From positions 1,860,001 through 1,924,000 of the forward strand of contig LR990055.1 in the NCBI GenBank assembly GCA_905147135.1: a stretch of 64,000 nucleotides of DNA, given 5' to 3'. This DNA is from Blastobasis lacticolella (Eukaryota > Arthropoda > Insecta > Lepidoptera > Blastobasidae). The translations under genes and the position numbers were made by a program. Shown in pieces: positions 42,241 through 54,296 of this stretch. Each line of letters opens with the position of its first letter. The stretch's first letter is position 1. The notes beneath the pieces are model-generated. The model saw only the letters and a list, made by a program, of their open reading frames with translations, was not told the DNA's origin and did no database searches.

Positions 42241-42569
42241 AAACATAGGAAAAATAATTATGTAGGTAGCTTTTTTAGAAGTGGTTCAAGGGTGCATAGA
42301 GCTCAACCTACGTTTAAAGCTTAATGATAATGTAGACTGTATAATTAAAATAAAATTTACACAGCGTACGAAGTCGTGGAGTGTTATCATTCGCGGGTTT
42401 TTAATTAAACGACCAAAGTTGTTAACGAGATCCTACAAAATTTCATGTTGTTATTTCAAATTCACGGATACGATGCTTGATCCCGCTGAGTTATTCAGCG
42501 TATTTTTGGTCAAATCATTTTAAATATATATGATGTTTGAATTATTTGGGACTGATAGACAATTTATTC
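42241..42569. other. No gene seen
   Basis: An 80-codon plus-strand frame (42281-42523) has no recognised family. Confidence 0.35.
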
Positions 42570-42690
42570 AGTATGGTTTACGACGCGAGGATGCCTAAGA
42601 CCGGACGAAGTGGAGGAAAATGAGTCGGAAAGCGGACCCTGGCAGAAGCTGAGACTGACCGCTTGGTAATGATGATGATAATGAGACAAT
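42570..42690 (+). repeat. RTE-like LINE 3' tail
   Basis: GAGTCGGAAAGCGGACCCTG resembles RTE-1 at 22970 (AGGAAGGCGGACCCCGGG) and is followed by TAATGATGATGATAATG. Confidence 0.55.
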
Positions 42691-42861
42691 TTATTCAGTG
42701 ACGAAGCTACATATCTGCATAATAGTAATTTACAATTAAAGCAAGGATAGAAAAGTAGGACTATAGATAGTTAAACAAAAAAGCCTTATTTAACCTAACA
42801 GGTAAAAATTTAAAATTAATTGGGATTTTCGCTAAGAAATTAGTTCTTATTTTGTGGTCTC

Positions 42862-43090
42862 CCGCACGATGCCTTGACCATGATCCTTTGCAGATCAGAT
42901 TATTATAGTAGAGCGACTGCTACCTGACCTCCGTGACCCTGTTAATAGGGGAACCTGAAGTCGTCACTCATCTTAAAGTGCAGGCTTACTTACGATATTT
43001 TGTCTCACCGCAAGAGCATCGGTTATTGAACAAAATTTTTGCACATAACTCATAAAAAGTTATTAATACATTTGCGTAATATAGGTAAAG
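42862..43090 (-). repeat. SINE-A, reverse orientation
   Basis: CTTGACCATGATCCTTTGCA, CCTCCGTGACCCTGTTAATA and GGGGAACCTGA, then a decayed 5' part near CTCACCGCAAGAGCATCGG. Confidence 0.75.
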
Positions 43091-44034
43091 TAAATTAAAT
43101 CCAAAGGAAATTTAATGATTCGTCTAGGATTTTATTCTAGTTAAAGAAAAAATAATAATGTTTTTTCAGATACTCTTCAATTTAAGAGAAATACTTTTAA
43201 ATTCTTCTCTTTACCCAATGATAGTCTCAGTCAAATTTATCTGTTCTTTAGACGTAACAGATTTTGACTTCCAATAATTGACTCACTATGATTCCATGAA
43301 CCATGGAACAATTTTTCTTAAAGAACATTCCTGTTGCGCTATGGGTTCAACGAATAGATAGTTCGGCTTATTCTAGGAACTAGTGAAAGAGATAAGAATG
43401 GATCATCCATGAAAGTTCACTGTATTACTTAAAGTGATAAGTAGGCACAAATACCATGACCTAAAGAGGAGTCGTATATAACATTATCAGATATAGCAAT
43501 TAACAATATACATAGGTATAGCAAGTTAAGCTTAACAAGCGGTTACCTTCAAATATTGCGTCATATTAGCGCAGATTTTAGGCAGATTTTGACTTCCAAC
43601 AATAATAATTGACAAAGAGAAGTGATACATAATATAGAATTCAACAGAATATACCACGTAGATATAGCATGTACATAACAAACGGGAACCCGGACATAAA
43701 TAAATACAATACCCCCAAATATTGCATCATATCAGCCCAATAGCCTGCGAGAAACAAAGTGATATGTGAATAATAAAGGATTTCCATATCGCTCATATTC
43801 GCCCCCTCCCCCGCCCTCCATCCGTCAATGTAAGCCGATATTGGGTCGGATCTGAGAGGGGTGTATCGGCATTTGAATCTTGATACGTTGTTTAAGGCTT
43901 TCGGAGTTATTGGATTGAAGTGTTGGTAAATCGAATTAGCAAGGAGCTTTGTAAAGAAGATTGAGTAATAATGTTTATTTGAAAATGTTGAGTGGTTCCA
44001 GTTGAGAAGTTGGTACGTAGTGCACGGCAAGGAG
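43091..44034. other. No gene seen; weak internal duplication
   Basis: TTCAAATATTGCGTCATATT (43549) and CCCAAATATTGCATCATATC (43714) suggest a decayed direct repeat. The long minus-strand frame 43641-44087 crosses it and looks coincidental. Confidence 0.35.
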
Positions 44035-44375
44035 TAGTGTGCTCTCGCGCACGATAAGCGAGAAAAGGTGCGACATAGATAATACAATAAAAAGAAAAAA
44101 AGAAATTATTAACGAACATATAAGTGTAAAAAATTTGGGCCGTGTAGAAGAGTACCCAAGATGCTGGCAGCATTACCTCTCTGAATAGCAATGCTTATTC
44201 TTTGCGCGACGTAGCTACCAGCTCTTCGGTCACCTGAGGTGTCGACCCATTTCTTAGAAAATTCTCTGGGCAAAGAGAGGGCCCCGGAACCCCACGGACC
44301 CAGGGTCTCGAACTTAGTATTGAGAGAAGGAAACAAACGCTCTCTCGCGGCGCGAGCTGTGTCACGGTATCGCTT
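44035..44375. mobile_element. MITE-C split by an RLE-LINE fragment
   Basis: The left part GTGCTCTCGCGCACGATAAG and right part CTTAGTATTGAGAGAAGG..CTCTCGCGGCGCGAGC match 36055-36185. Between them lies 44085-44315, the RLE-LINE piece. Confidence 0.65.
44085..44315 (-). mobile_element. RLE-type LINE, 3' end, copy 3
   Basis: Minus strand: FETLGPWGSGALSLPREFSK, then RISIAIQRGNAASILGT, and a short A-rich end. It matches the last ~65 residues of copies 1 and 2 and is severely 5'-truncated. Confidence 0.8.
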
Positions 44376-44597
44376 GTCTAAGCTGTAATGACGCACCCCA
44401 CTACTTAATTAGTTGATTTCGATGTGTGAGTGCAAATATTAATAACGACACTTCATCTGTGTGGGATAGATTGAGTCTCACCGGCAGCTGAATGACCAAT
44501 TACAACGGCATTTGTATTTGTATTGCGTCCATATTTTAAATTTGCTTGTGTGCGTTAATGCGATAGTGGGGCGCGTCATTTCAGCTTAGACTAGCTT
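44375..44597. mobile_element. MITE-2, copy 1
   Basis: The left end GTCTAAGCTGTAATGACGCA and right end in reverse GTCTAAGCTGAAATGACGCG are inverted repeats continuing CCCCACTA. The interior (CCAATTACAACGGCATTTGT, ATTGCGTCCATATTTTAAAT) matches MITE-2 at 59458-59708 in the opposite orientation. Confidence 0.8.
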
Positions 44598-46186
44598 GTA
44601 CTATCCATGCTGTTCGACATCTTATACTAGACAAAACTACCTACATCTTATGAGGACATCCATCTACATCCTCGAAGATATTTACTTTTATTATTGACCT
44701 TGATAAGAATGTAATTATGCATTGTACTGGTTTCCTGGTAGGTTCGCTGAACTTGTAATTTAACAGTACTTTCTTATGAAAGAACGTTCGGCCTGGTTTT
44801 CCGCAATATCATGTGCTGTGGATATTTAGCAAAACTTTGTTATGAAAGATCGTTTGGCGGTCTTGTATTTCTTTTTTAGATGTAGGTATGTAGCACTAAA
44901 GGCAGACAATCTCGCACATGCATATAACAGAAAACGAGCTGAATCATTTTCTAGAGAAAATTATGGCAAAAGCCGAGACTGAACGAGAATATCCAGCAGT
45001 TGTCGGTTATGACTAGTTATGAACTGTTGATAAAGTGTAACTTCTATAATTTGTATCAGTGCCATAGCTAGCGTATCTAGGGGCCGAAAGCTATGGTAGA
45101 TTATAACACTAGTATTATAACCTATGGTGTTACCAACGCTTCCCGCGGCGAAAACCTTTAACGCAGATGTTTGAAGTTAAGTGGGAAATAATATTCAAAA
45201 AGGATGTACATTAAGCCTGTGAATCGTTCTTTAGAAATATAATTATTTACATTACATTGGCATGAAAATTTGTTTTGAATGATCGATAAATAAATAAGAA
45301 TTAAAGATACAATGACAAAATCTTAAATGACATAGAGACTTTCATTGTACATGTGGTTAGTGTTGCAAACAATATGTGCGATGAAAGTGTGGTGAAAATC
45401 TTATAATAAATAATGTATGGTGGAGAACAGAATATTTATAAAAGCGACTCATATCTGGTCTATGGGTTAGAGGATTAATAAATTACTTGATTACTCAGTA
45501 CTATTTACCAATATTACATACAGGGGATCAGTGAATTCCCAACAATAATTTTTCCTTGGTGCCATTTGTTCCATTCTCTTATTTACCATATTCGCTGAAA
45601 CTTGTTGCATTATATTAGTTTATGCTTACTAACGAGTTTCAAAAAGCCCGCAAAAATAAAAGATATGAGAAAAGGTGCCGAAAAGTATGTATAATATCTA
45701 TAATAATAAAAGCCCGTTAGCATAATAATATAATTTACACCACCTGTTACAAAGGTAAACCGTCGGTTCTTATAGAGGAATAATTTCTCGCAATATCGCA
45801 AAAAGCCATATCACTCCACACCAAGATCAATGACGCACGTATAATAAAATGAAACCAAAAGGAAGTTAGATGTATGAATGTTATTTAATATAAACTATTT
45901 TATTTTATTCATACTTTTGTACAACATTATAGCTTAAAACTAATGCGTTGCATAAATTAGGTTATAAATTACAGCTACTATATACAATATACTTATTATT
46001 TAGGTAACATTTTCAGAATGTGAAATGCAAGCAAGTACCGGAAATGTGAGGGGTAAGTTTACCCTAGATTAAGACCTAGGGTACCTCAACGATAATATAT
46101 CCTAAACGGCTCATGATAGGCTCTATGTAGTCAAAGGAACATTTTAGTGTATTTCATCAAAGTAAAAATTAAGCTATTTTTATTAA
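44598..46186. other. No gene seen
   Basis: 1.6 kb of AT-rich DNA with no recognised repeat. Confidence 0.45.
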
Positions 46187-46290
46187 CCCCGACGAAAGTA
46201 GAGGGGTGTTTTATGTTTGTCGTGTGTGCTTGTGTATCTGTAACTTATGAAGGTATTCATTTTCGTTACATTAAATGGTTTAAGTACCAA
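46187..46290 (+). repeat. Repeat F, copy 3 (partial)
   Basis: CCCCGACGAAAGTAGAGGGG and TGTTTTATGTTTGTCGTGTG. Confidence 0.5.
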
Positions 46291-46364
46291 TTATTTCTGT
46301 AGAGGTACTATATACTCAGTACTAGTTATACCTACTAAATATGATACTATGTATATGCAACGTG

Positions 46365-46480
46365 GTAGGCAACGCATTGCCGATACTCTTGGTGTTGCTA
46401 ATGTCTATAGGCAGTGGTGACCACTTTCCATCAGGTGGTCCGATTGCCTGTTTGCCTACCGTATGACATAAAAAAAAGAT
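46365..46480 (+). repeat. LINE-J 3' tail
   Basis: GGTAGGCAACGCATTGCCGA, GTGACCACTTTCCATCAGGT and a terminal ACATAAAAAAAAG. Compare 48200-48314. Confidence 0.75.
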
Positions 46481-47249
46481 TCAATAAAATCGGGCGTTTT
46501 TACTTGCCAATCGACTAAAATATCATCTTAGCAATATCTGGAGACAGTTACAACAAGCAATCCTAAGCGGAAAAGAAGAAAATTTAACAATATCAACGAA
46601 AACCATGATGAAACTAATCAAAAACCAACCAACATTGATAGTCAAGAACCTAAACACGAAACGAACATTGCCACAAATCGAGAAAACCTAGTTCTGTCGA
46701 CGGCATTGAACTACCCATTACCACTATAAGATGAGCTAGCGTCTCTGTGGACGCGCACAGCAATGTCAGCTCCTTCTATACTGGTATAGGTCGGTCGATA
46801 CAGCAGTGCCAATCGGCAGGTTTCGCTCAATGCGCTCCTCAGCGGAATCGTCACGTCGTTGTCACGTCGTCGCCCCGTGACAGTGAAGGGACAGCGTGTC
46901 ACGTCCCGCTTTCATTGCAACCCGAGGCTCGGATCAATCCGGTATCGACGCTGTCTATAGCACGATAGTTCTACATCCTTGAGGGACTCCTTTTGTTAGT
47001 GTCGTTTGGAGTAATTACGTATAGATGTCAGTAGAGACTGCAAATCGGCTAGTTTTGACTTCGTATTATACGAAGGTGACAGAGATAAGGCTTTTCGTAA
47101 CCGAATTAAAGGATTGGTAAAAATGCGAACGGAATAAACGCTTCAAGTAAAAGTCGATTCCGGCATAAAAAGCTACAGGAAACAATGAAGGCTGGTAAAT
47201 TTTGCAAACGGAAAGATACAAGAAAAAACAACATTTAGGAAAAATATCG
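46481..47249. other. Unassigned, possibly an element 5' region
   Basis: Contains a lysine/asparagine-rich readable stretch (NPKRKRRKFNNINENHDETN near 46560) followed by a GC-rich patch (46735-46960) with many short frames. It may belong to the element that continues as LINE-J, but no link can be shown. Confidence 0.3.
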
Positions 47250-48314
47250 CCATACCAAGACCATTAATTCTGGAGTACCCCAAGGTTCAGTGCTATCTCC
47301 CACGCTGTTTCTTCTGCATATCAATGATATGCTGAATATTCCTAGCATTCATTGCTATGCAGATGACAGTACTGGAGATGCTTGTTATACTGGCCGTGCG
47401 AATATCCCTCGTTCCGTGGTGTCGGAAAGCCGAATAAGACTTGTGTCAGAGATTGAACACTCCTTGGAGCAAGTTGCTCACTGGGGCAGACTGAACCTAG
47501 TGGAATTCAACCCTTCAAAGACACAGGTCTGCGCATTTTCCGCCAAAAAGGATCCCTTTGTCATAGTGCCGCAGTTCCAAGGGACACCCCTTTCCATCTC
47601 AAATAGTATCGGGATCCTTGGTGTCGACATATCGGATAACGTGCGCTTCCGGAGTCACCTAGAAGGTAAGGCCAAACTGGCTTCGAAAAAGCTTGGCGTG
47701 CTTAACCGGGCCAGGCGATACTTCACTCCAGGGCAGCGCCTGCTGCTGTACAAGGCACAGGTGCGGCCTCATATGGAGTATTGTTCCCATCTTTGGGCCG
47801 GCGAAACTGTCGACCTGCTTAATCCTTTGGACTCCGTACAGAGACGCGCCGTACGAATTGTCGACGATCCCATACAAACAAGCAAGTTAGAACCACTGGC
47901 TAACCGAAGGGACTTTGGCTCCCTGTGTGTGTTCTATCGGCTGTACAATGGGGAGTGTTCCGAGGAACTTTTCGATTTGGTGCCCACAGCACAATTCCGC
48001 CATCGCACCACCCGCCGTGGGCTGGGTACTCATCCCCACTACGTAGACCCTCTGTTGGTCACCACGCGAAGGTTCGAAAGAACGTTTCTCGCTCGTACGA
48101 TTCGGATGTGGAATGAGCTCCCAGCCACAGTGTTTCCTTTGGACTATGACATGGGATTGTTCAAGAGATATATTAGAGGTCTCTTTAGAGGCGGGCAACG
48201 CATTGGTGACTCCCCTGGTGTTGCTGATGTCCATAGGCGGCGGTGACCACTTTCCATCAGGTGGCCCGCTTGCCTGTTTGTCTGCTAATTAACATAAAAA
48301 AAAAAAAAAAAAAA
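47250..48314 (+). mobile_element. LINE-J, longest copy: reverse transcriptase C-half with poly(A)
   Basis: 5'-truncated just before reverse transcriptase motif B, then intact to a 3' UTR of about 50 bp and a poly(A) of about 18 bases (48296-48314). It serves as the reference for the many shorter LINE-J stubs here. A pure A tail and its protein ending distinguish it from the RTE and RLE elements. Clade within the Jockey/CR1-like group not determined. Confidence 0.9.
47270..48246 (+). pseudogene. LINE-J ORF2 C-terminal part
   Basis: Open from the truncation to TGA at 48244. Motif B is SGVPQGSVLSPTLFLLHIND; motif C is CYADDSTGDACYTG (catalytic Asp pair intact, near 47360). Then HWGRLNLVEFNPSKTQVCAF (thumb), ILGVDISDNVRFRSHLEGKA, QVRPHMEYCSHLWAG, LDSVQRRAVRIVDDP, RRDFGSLCVFYRLYNGECSE and RTIRMWNELPATVFPLDYDM, ending GVADVHRRR. 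No stop or frameshift, so it inserted relatively recently, but it lacks the endonuclease and the catalytic motif A. Confidence 0.9.
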
Positions 48315-48462
48315 CTCGTTGTCGATGATCATTACGTCGACGTCTGTAACTTGTTGGAATATTAACAAACAATCTGCCCTTGTCAAAAATATTATAGAGG
48401 TGGGTTTTGACGGAAAGACAATTTCGCAGTGAAAGAAAATGTTTAACCGAAATGTTTTCAGA

Positions 48463-48760
48463 TTAATTTTTTTTTTTTTTTTTTTTTATATAACTAAGGT
48501 GGCAAACAAGCTTGCGGCCTGCCTGATGGTAAGCAGTCACCGCAGCCTATGGACGTTTGCAATACCAGGGGCATCACCCACGCGTTGCCGACCCCGTAAA
48601 AACCTTTTAACCCCTTTCTTGAAGAACTCCATGTTGTACTCTCCAGGGAAAACCTCTCCAGGTAGTTCATTCCACAACCTTAATGTGCGTGGGAGAAAGT
48701 TCCTTTGGAACCGCACAGTTCGCGACCAATTTGGCTCCAAGGTGTGAGGATGTCGCCCTG
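48463..48760 (-). mobile_element. LINE-J 3' stub, reverse orientation
   Basis: Poly(T) at 48469-48487, then minus-strand coding LPRTLRLWNELPGEVFPGEY, KKGVKRFLRGRQRVGDAPGI and ANVHRLR without a stop. It lies tail-to-tail with the preceding copy, 150 bp apart. Confidence 0.9.
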
Positions 48761-50129
48761 TTAATTTTAAATTAGAGGAAAATCCTGGCATACCCTATTA
48801 CAGGTACGTTCTACAAACCTACTTCAGACGTCAGTACTTACCTTATACTAATCAAATGGTTTGCATTATTCTGTCAAGATTGTTGCAGTTAAGTAGAAAA
48901 AAAAAGACTATTTTTATACTTTTTTTTTTCTTCCAGTTCGACGAAACATGTTGACTCGATGTTGATATTCTTTCTCAAGTAATGAGTGCATTTCAATTAC
49001 TCTGTCAGAAAGTTCTCTGTCTAAATTAATTAATTAATTAAAAACAATGACACGAGTGCTTGTGATATTCACGCATCAGCTATTCCATCTGGTATGTTGA
49101 TGAGGAGTAGATAATCTTCAGCAATTAGCTATGATCGTATCCAACAGATTATACGAATAATTTCACAAGGAAGGAACAAAAAAAATCGTTGATTCCATCG
49201 AATTGGACTACATTGTGCTTCGAATTGCACTAAGTAACTGTTGAGATCAGCTGTTTCCCATAAAAAGTACTCTCTTTACTAATAATATTTGAATTTTCAT
49301 CCTCGAGCCCCTAAAAGGCTGTGGATAGAGCACTAACACATTAGCGCCCTGAAATGTTCAGCCATTTCGCGGTAAATTTAGCCAGACCGCAGTTACAACG
49401 TCTGGCTTTGCTAGACTAGCATTTTCATGTAATGTTTGCCCATACTCGATCTTGTACTCGAGTGGGTGTAAAGGAGATTGTTTTGTTTGGTAATGGGACC
49501 TTGTTATTGCTACAATGCCATGGTGTTGTTGGGAAAAATCGGGCTTACCTTTGCTTTGCGTATCTTTTGCCATCTTTGGATTTTTGATAGTTCGGTAACC
49601 ATTCAGCTTTCTTTTTCGATGTCATCCTTTAACTAAGTTAGTAATATCGTAAACAATTTATTCATTTATTTTGTTATGCCCATTTTATAGCCTGTAAAAG
49701 TCCTAGACAGTTAGAATAGACAGGCATTAGACCACCATCTCAACGGTTGGTGCCACTGGGTACCCTATAATTGTCCCCGTGCTTTCTGTACCTCTTTTTT
49801 ATGTTATTAGTAATTGTTGTCAATTTATGGTGTCGTGGCGTCCTTTGTAATAAATGTTTTCTTTTTTTTCTTTCTCTCTGTTTAGTAACCAAGCAGCTAT
49901 ACTTGTGTAGGTAGCTATGTTTCTGTAACTTTCTAAGAGTTTGATACATAAGAGTGTCCAATTTATCTTTCTGCACGTGTATATTAGAATTCTCCCAATT
50001 TGTAAAATGGAGGTAATTTAAATCAATGATGTAGTCAGTGACGTCATGGATACACTTGATCACATTTGGTCACAATGATGTCAGGTATCTCGATAATTCT
50101 ACCCGAGTCTATAACGTTTATTTATTGTC
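48761..50129. other. Unassigned; two minus-strand frames noted
   Basis: Frames at 49358-49573 (HPLEYKIEYGQTLHENASLA) and 49740-50063 (IKCIHDVTDYIIDLNYLHFT, then a Lys/Arg-rich end) read somewhat like protein but match no family I recognise. They may be remains of one retroelement. Nothing else seen. Confidence 0.3.
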
Positions 50130-50515
50130 AGACCTTTAACAAACACTCTATAATACGTATGTGTATATGTATAATAAGAATGTATTTAATACATTAATAC
50201 GTCCATTTAATAAACACCTCTTCATCATAGGTCTCACCGACAGCCCCTTGTGCAGAGCCTGCCTGAGGGAGGAAGAGACAGCAGCACACATCCTGCGGAC
50301 ATGCGAGGGGGTGGCAACATACAGGCATGAGCATCTCGGACAACCACAAACCCTTCCAGAGACGTTTGCAAAACTGAAAGGACTGCTGCGTTTCCTGGAG
50401 GAGTTGGGATGGCAGGAACAATAGGGTGGGTATCTTGGAGTACACCATATCCACGCAGAATGGGCGCGAGTTCGCCTGAATGCGGAAAATGGCCCGGATA
50501 CATCTATCTATCTAT
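50130..50515 (+). mobile_element. LINE 3' end with zinc-knuckle (RNase H-side) motif
   Basis: The frame 50161-50424 codes RPFNKHLFIIGLTDSPLCRA and the motif CRACLREEETAAHILRTC (C-x2-C-x8-H-x4-C), then LKGLLRFLEELGW. This is the zinc-binding C-terminus found after the reverse transcriptase in several LINE groups (R1/I/Jockey types). The copy ends in an (ATCT)n tail at 50500-50517. The reverse transcriptase is missing. Confidence 0.75.
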
Positions 50516-50645
50516 CTAAGTATGTATTTAAAAGTATATAAGTAGTTTATCAATTATCTAGCACCCATAACACAAGCTTTACTTACTTTGGGGCTAGATG
50601 GCGCTGTGTGAATTTGTCCACGATTATTTATTTATTTATGATTAT
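50516..50645 (+). repeat. SINE-B 3' half
   Basis: AAAAGTATATAAGTAGTTTA, ATCTAGCACCCATAACACAA and GGGGCTAGATGGCGCTGTGT, with a TTTA tail. Confidence 0.8.
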
Positions 50646-51162
50646 TTATATAATACACCAATAATCACCTAAACCTTTCTCGCACCATCAAGCTACCAAA
50701 TATCGAATAAGTAAATCCATCCGCAGCTCCAACACATTAACGCCAGCTGCCAAATCGTGCCCATATAATATCCATTATACCAGTCTAATACCCAATTCGA
50801 CAGTACAATGGCTACGGATACGGTATTGGGTACAATTTGCATACAAGTTGTTATACAATATTGCCGCCGTGAACTCCGCATGATCACTTCACTGCCTTCG
50901 AATCATGCAATCCATAAATTACATGTTATGGCTGAAGTGACGCTACTATTTGCTCGCGATGCGAGGGGGTTTTCAGACACATTATAGTCATCAGAAAGAA
51001 AAGTGACTTAAATGTTGCTCAACATGATCTATATCTTATGTAAAAAGCTAAGATTTGTAGACTCAAAATTTAGGTAGAAATAACGTCAATGGGTGAGACA
51101 GAAAAGCTAAAACTGTAGCACGCTTGAGTTCGGAATTTATTATGACAACATAATGTTTTAAA
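50646..51162. other. No gene seen
   Basis: Nothing supportable. Confidence 0.4.
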
Positions 51163-51419
51163 CCGTGTGGTGTCCGGCAGAGTAGAATAGCACCAACCCC
51201 TTACACTCATGGGTGTCGTACAAGGCGACTAATGTTTTCGAGGCAAAAGATCAAGAGTCTCCGTTGTCTGGAAAATGGGCAGCAGCATTTTCCATTGTTA
51301 TATTTAAACACTGCGATCTCCAACCCGCCTGCCAAGCGTGGAGATTATGGCAATAACCTCCCCTTGCGTGGGAGAGGCCCTAAGTCCTGCAGTGGACTGT
51401 TACAAGCTGTGATGATGAA
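51163..51419 (+). repeat. SINE-C, best full-length copy
   Basis: CCGTGTGGTGTCCGGCAGAG at the start, AACACTGCGATCTCCAACCC in the middle, GTGATGATGAATG at the end. Immediately followed by MITE-1. Confidence 0.9.
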
Positions 51420-51420
51420 T

Positions 51421-51595
51421 GTTTTAAACTATCGCGGTTATTATTACACATTTTAAGGTTATGTTCCGGGTTTCCTACCGCGTACGGGTCGTCCCGTGAC
51501 CATGATGCATGCAACTGTGTCGAAATATCGGGCTACTCGTCCACAAAGGTACGCGGCAGGAAACCCGGAACATAACCTTAAAATGTTATTATGAC
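51421..51595. mobile_element. MITE-1, compact copy with 37-bp inverted repeats
   Basis: 51449-51485 (CATTTTAAGGTTATGTTCCG then GGTTTCCTACCGCGTAC) is inverted at 51549-51585 with one mismatch. The loop holds two short palindromic motifs (GGGTCGTCCCGTGACC, ATGATGCATGC). The left flank AAACTATCGCGGTTATTATT also occurs beside the 7250 and 59424 copies, so the element is larger than its obvious arms. Confidence 0.85.
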
Positions 51596-52789
51596 AAGCT
51601 TGGTGTTCCTTATGTACAGAATCAAATATAAAAATGAACAACCCGAACCCGGTTCAATGTTCACACAAACATAATTAAATCACATAACATATTAATTTGT
51701 TAATCAGAATGCCTATAGCCGCAGATAATTGAGAATAAAAGTACTAGCCGGGCCACAAAGTCTCAACTACATAAATCGATGTTAAGTAATCAACTTCTAA
51801 AAGCACTGCACTTCGCCTCTTAGACTCACAAATCAGGCGACAAACTCGCTTGCAACTCACATAAATCTTCCAGCAAATGGTAGTGGCATCCTTAGGCAGT
51901 GTATTAGAGGATCGTAAATTAGACTGCGGCAGGCAATCTGTGCCACCTCTGATTAAATCCCCCCCTCAAGGTGATTTGTAGGCTCAATTTACGTCCTATG
52001 TCGGTAATACGTCAGGCTTTGTGTAGGCCGTGTGGTGATCTTATAAAGCCTTTCAGTGCTAAGTGTATACTATTCTTTGTTATCTTTCCTTTAGTAGTTT
52101 GATCTAGACATAATCAAAAAGTGTTTCTGGCCGAAGCCGTAGCCATAACTTCGGTAGGGCACAAATAATTTTTCACGGAAGTTTTATTTTTCACCTCTTT
52201 TTTTTTAATTACAACCGGCACTGGAGCGAAGCCAGGGCGGGTCACTAGGTTATTTTACCTAAGTTAACATACAACATAAAATATCAAGATTTATATTTTA
52301 TCTCGATGATTGACTGTTAAAAAATAATTAAATGAAATAGTTCCATTACGGACATAGTTTCTTTAATGGGATTATTCGCAAGTTCTGGTTGCAATGTTAT
52401 AATTCTTAGTCCTGCTTAAGGTTTATCCTCTAAATATAAATACTCTAAGAAAGCAGTTAACATAACCTTTTTGTTAAAAAATATTACGTCGTTTTCCTAT
52501 CAGAATCTAAATACCGAACAATGTTACTTTTTTCTTAGTAATAGCTATATTGCTAAGCTAAGAAGCTTTTAGATTGACGTCCGTTCAAGTTGATGGATGA
52601 CTTATTATTCTACGGATTCTTTTATTCCCAAACCACCTCCGCTGCAGACATTTTAATACAGCGGAGAAAGTAGGTCTCGACAATGTAAGGCTTCACCTGC
52701 CTGCAATCTATTATCCGACGATGACGCAGATTGTACACCCGGAGACAAATTAGTAGATGGGGTAAATAAATGGTGAGGCGTGATTGTTT
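51596..52789. other. No gene seen
   Basis: AT-rich. ACCGGCACTGGAGCGAAGCC then AGGGCGGGTCACTAGG near 52217 resembles the beginning of repeat H. Confidence 0.4.
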
Positions 52790-52880
52790 GTGAAGCCGTG
52801 GTGGCCAAGTAGTTAGTATAGCTGTCTTGGATGTGGATTATACAGGTTCCAATCCCAAATACAGCCGGATTAAATGAATT
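52790..52880 (+). repeat. Possible tRNA-derived SINE head
   Basis: GCCGTGGTGGCCAAGTAGTT (A-box region) and GGTTCCAATCCC (B box) are spaced as in tRNA-derived SINEs. No other copy here. Confidence 0.4.
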
Positions 52881-54296
52881 TTAATGAAACCGCGCGTGGT
52901 TTGAGCGTTTATGCCTTACATGTGATCAAATTTGAAAAAATCGATAGTATTCTACTATCGATTCTACTATCTCTCCAAGGTAGCGACAGTATTATTTCTA
53001 TGAAACCTTAAGTACTAGGCCTCGTAAAAAAAAACTCGCTCCTTCCCGCGACTTAAAATTCGGTACTTGGATTCCTGCATGAACCACATTGATTTTCAGG
53101 ATAAATTATGGCATCTGTGCTATTCTTGTCATATAACCTAAATTACTGCCAAATTTCTTAAAATTCTTAAAGTAGTTTTTGAATGAAGGAATAAAAAACA
53201 ACCATCGAAACATTTAGCAAGGCTTATAAACTTTCGCATTTGTAATATATCAAGATGGAATTCAGTCGATCGATACTCCCTCAAGTAACGAGATAATTGA
53301 TATCATGCGAATTAGTCCTTTGTATTTTTATCTTTCGTATATGTCTTTCGTTTCATTATCACCATCTCTCTCTTTTATATAGGATCCGGACCAATTATTC
53401 GTAGCACTTCTTTCATATCTTGAGGTCGGTTTATTAATCGGGTCTATCTAGATAACCGTTTTCGGTCTGAGCTGGACCGTCTAGACTCTAGCGTCTGTCT
53501 AGTATGCTTTCCTACATTCAAACAGCCTGCGGCGTTTATAACATGCGCGGTCCCTGACCAGCTCTCTTAGTGGCCATTTGCTGCCATCAAGCAACCCCCC
53601 CCCCCCTGAAGAAACTAGGGGGGTAATTTATATCCGGACTCCTTTCTAAGTGTGGCAATTGTCCCGCCACGAACGCTGTCGTAGGTGTCGTATCAAACGG
53701 TAATCTGAATTTATGCTACCCTGGTAGCCTGGGTTCATATACAACATAAATTGATATCCTCTCATTCTGTAAGTGATTTGTGTCTATGAGCGACACGATA
53801 TTACTTCGAACATACTGTTAATCATTGTTAGAAGTTAAAATGGAACCAAAGCTGTCTGGAGAAGTAGAAATTTAACTTACTACGAATAATAATAAGTGTA
53901 TTCACCGGCTTTTATTATTGAAAAAGCTTATTTTACATATTGCTAACTAAGTAATAAATTAAATAGAATTATTGTGCATTGCTCGAAAAAGTTATTAAAT
54001 TTATGAATGCATGAATGAAAATCCTTTATTGCTAATACACAAATATAACAAAAGCAAAGGCTTTACCTTATTCAATTTATTTCTTTAGTCATTGTACTAT
54101 TTATGGTACCAAAACTTTTGCTATCTTCGATATTTATAGTGCTTTCTCTTCAAGGCGCATTGGCTTGTTTCATTCTATACATATTGCGTTATTGTAAAAA
54201 AACGGTATACACGGTAACATCGCAAATATTTTCGTTTCTGTCACAGAATATTGATAAAAGTGTGACATCAAATTCCCAGAGACAATTATCACTACA
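52881..54296. other. No gene seen
   Basis: Mostly AT-rich. A run of 13 C at 53597 and a weak repeat D piece at 54020-54065. The open frame 54103-54435 runs into the SINE and is not a gene. Confidence 0.4.

Noticed and set aside
43641..44087. 148-codon minus-strand frame
   Set aside because: Overlaps a decayed duplication and the MITE-C left end; composition looks random.
53597..53609. Poly(C) run as a regulatory site
   Set aside because: A simple homopolymer with no other supporting signal; possibly also an assembly weak point.
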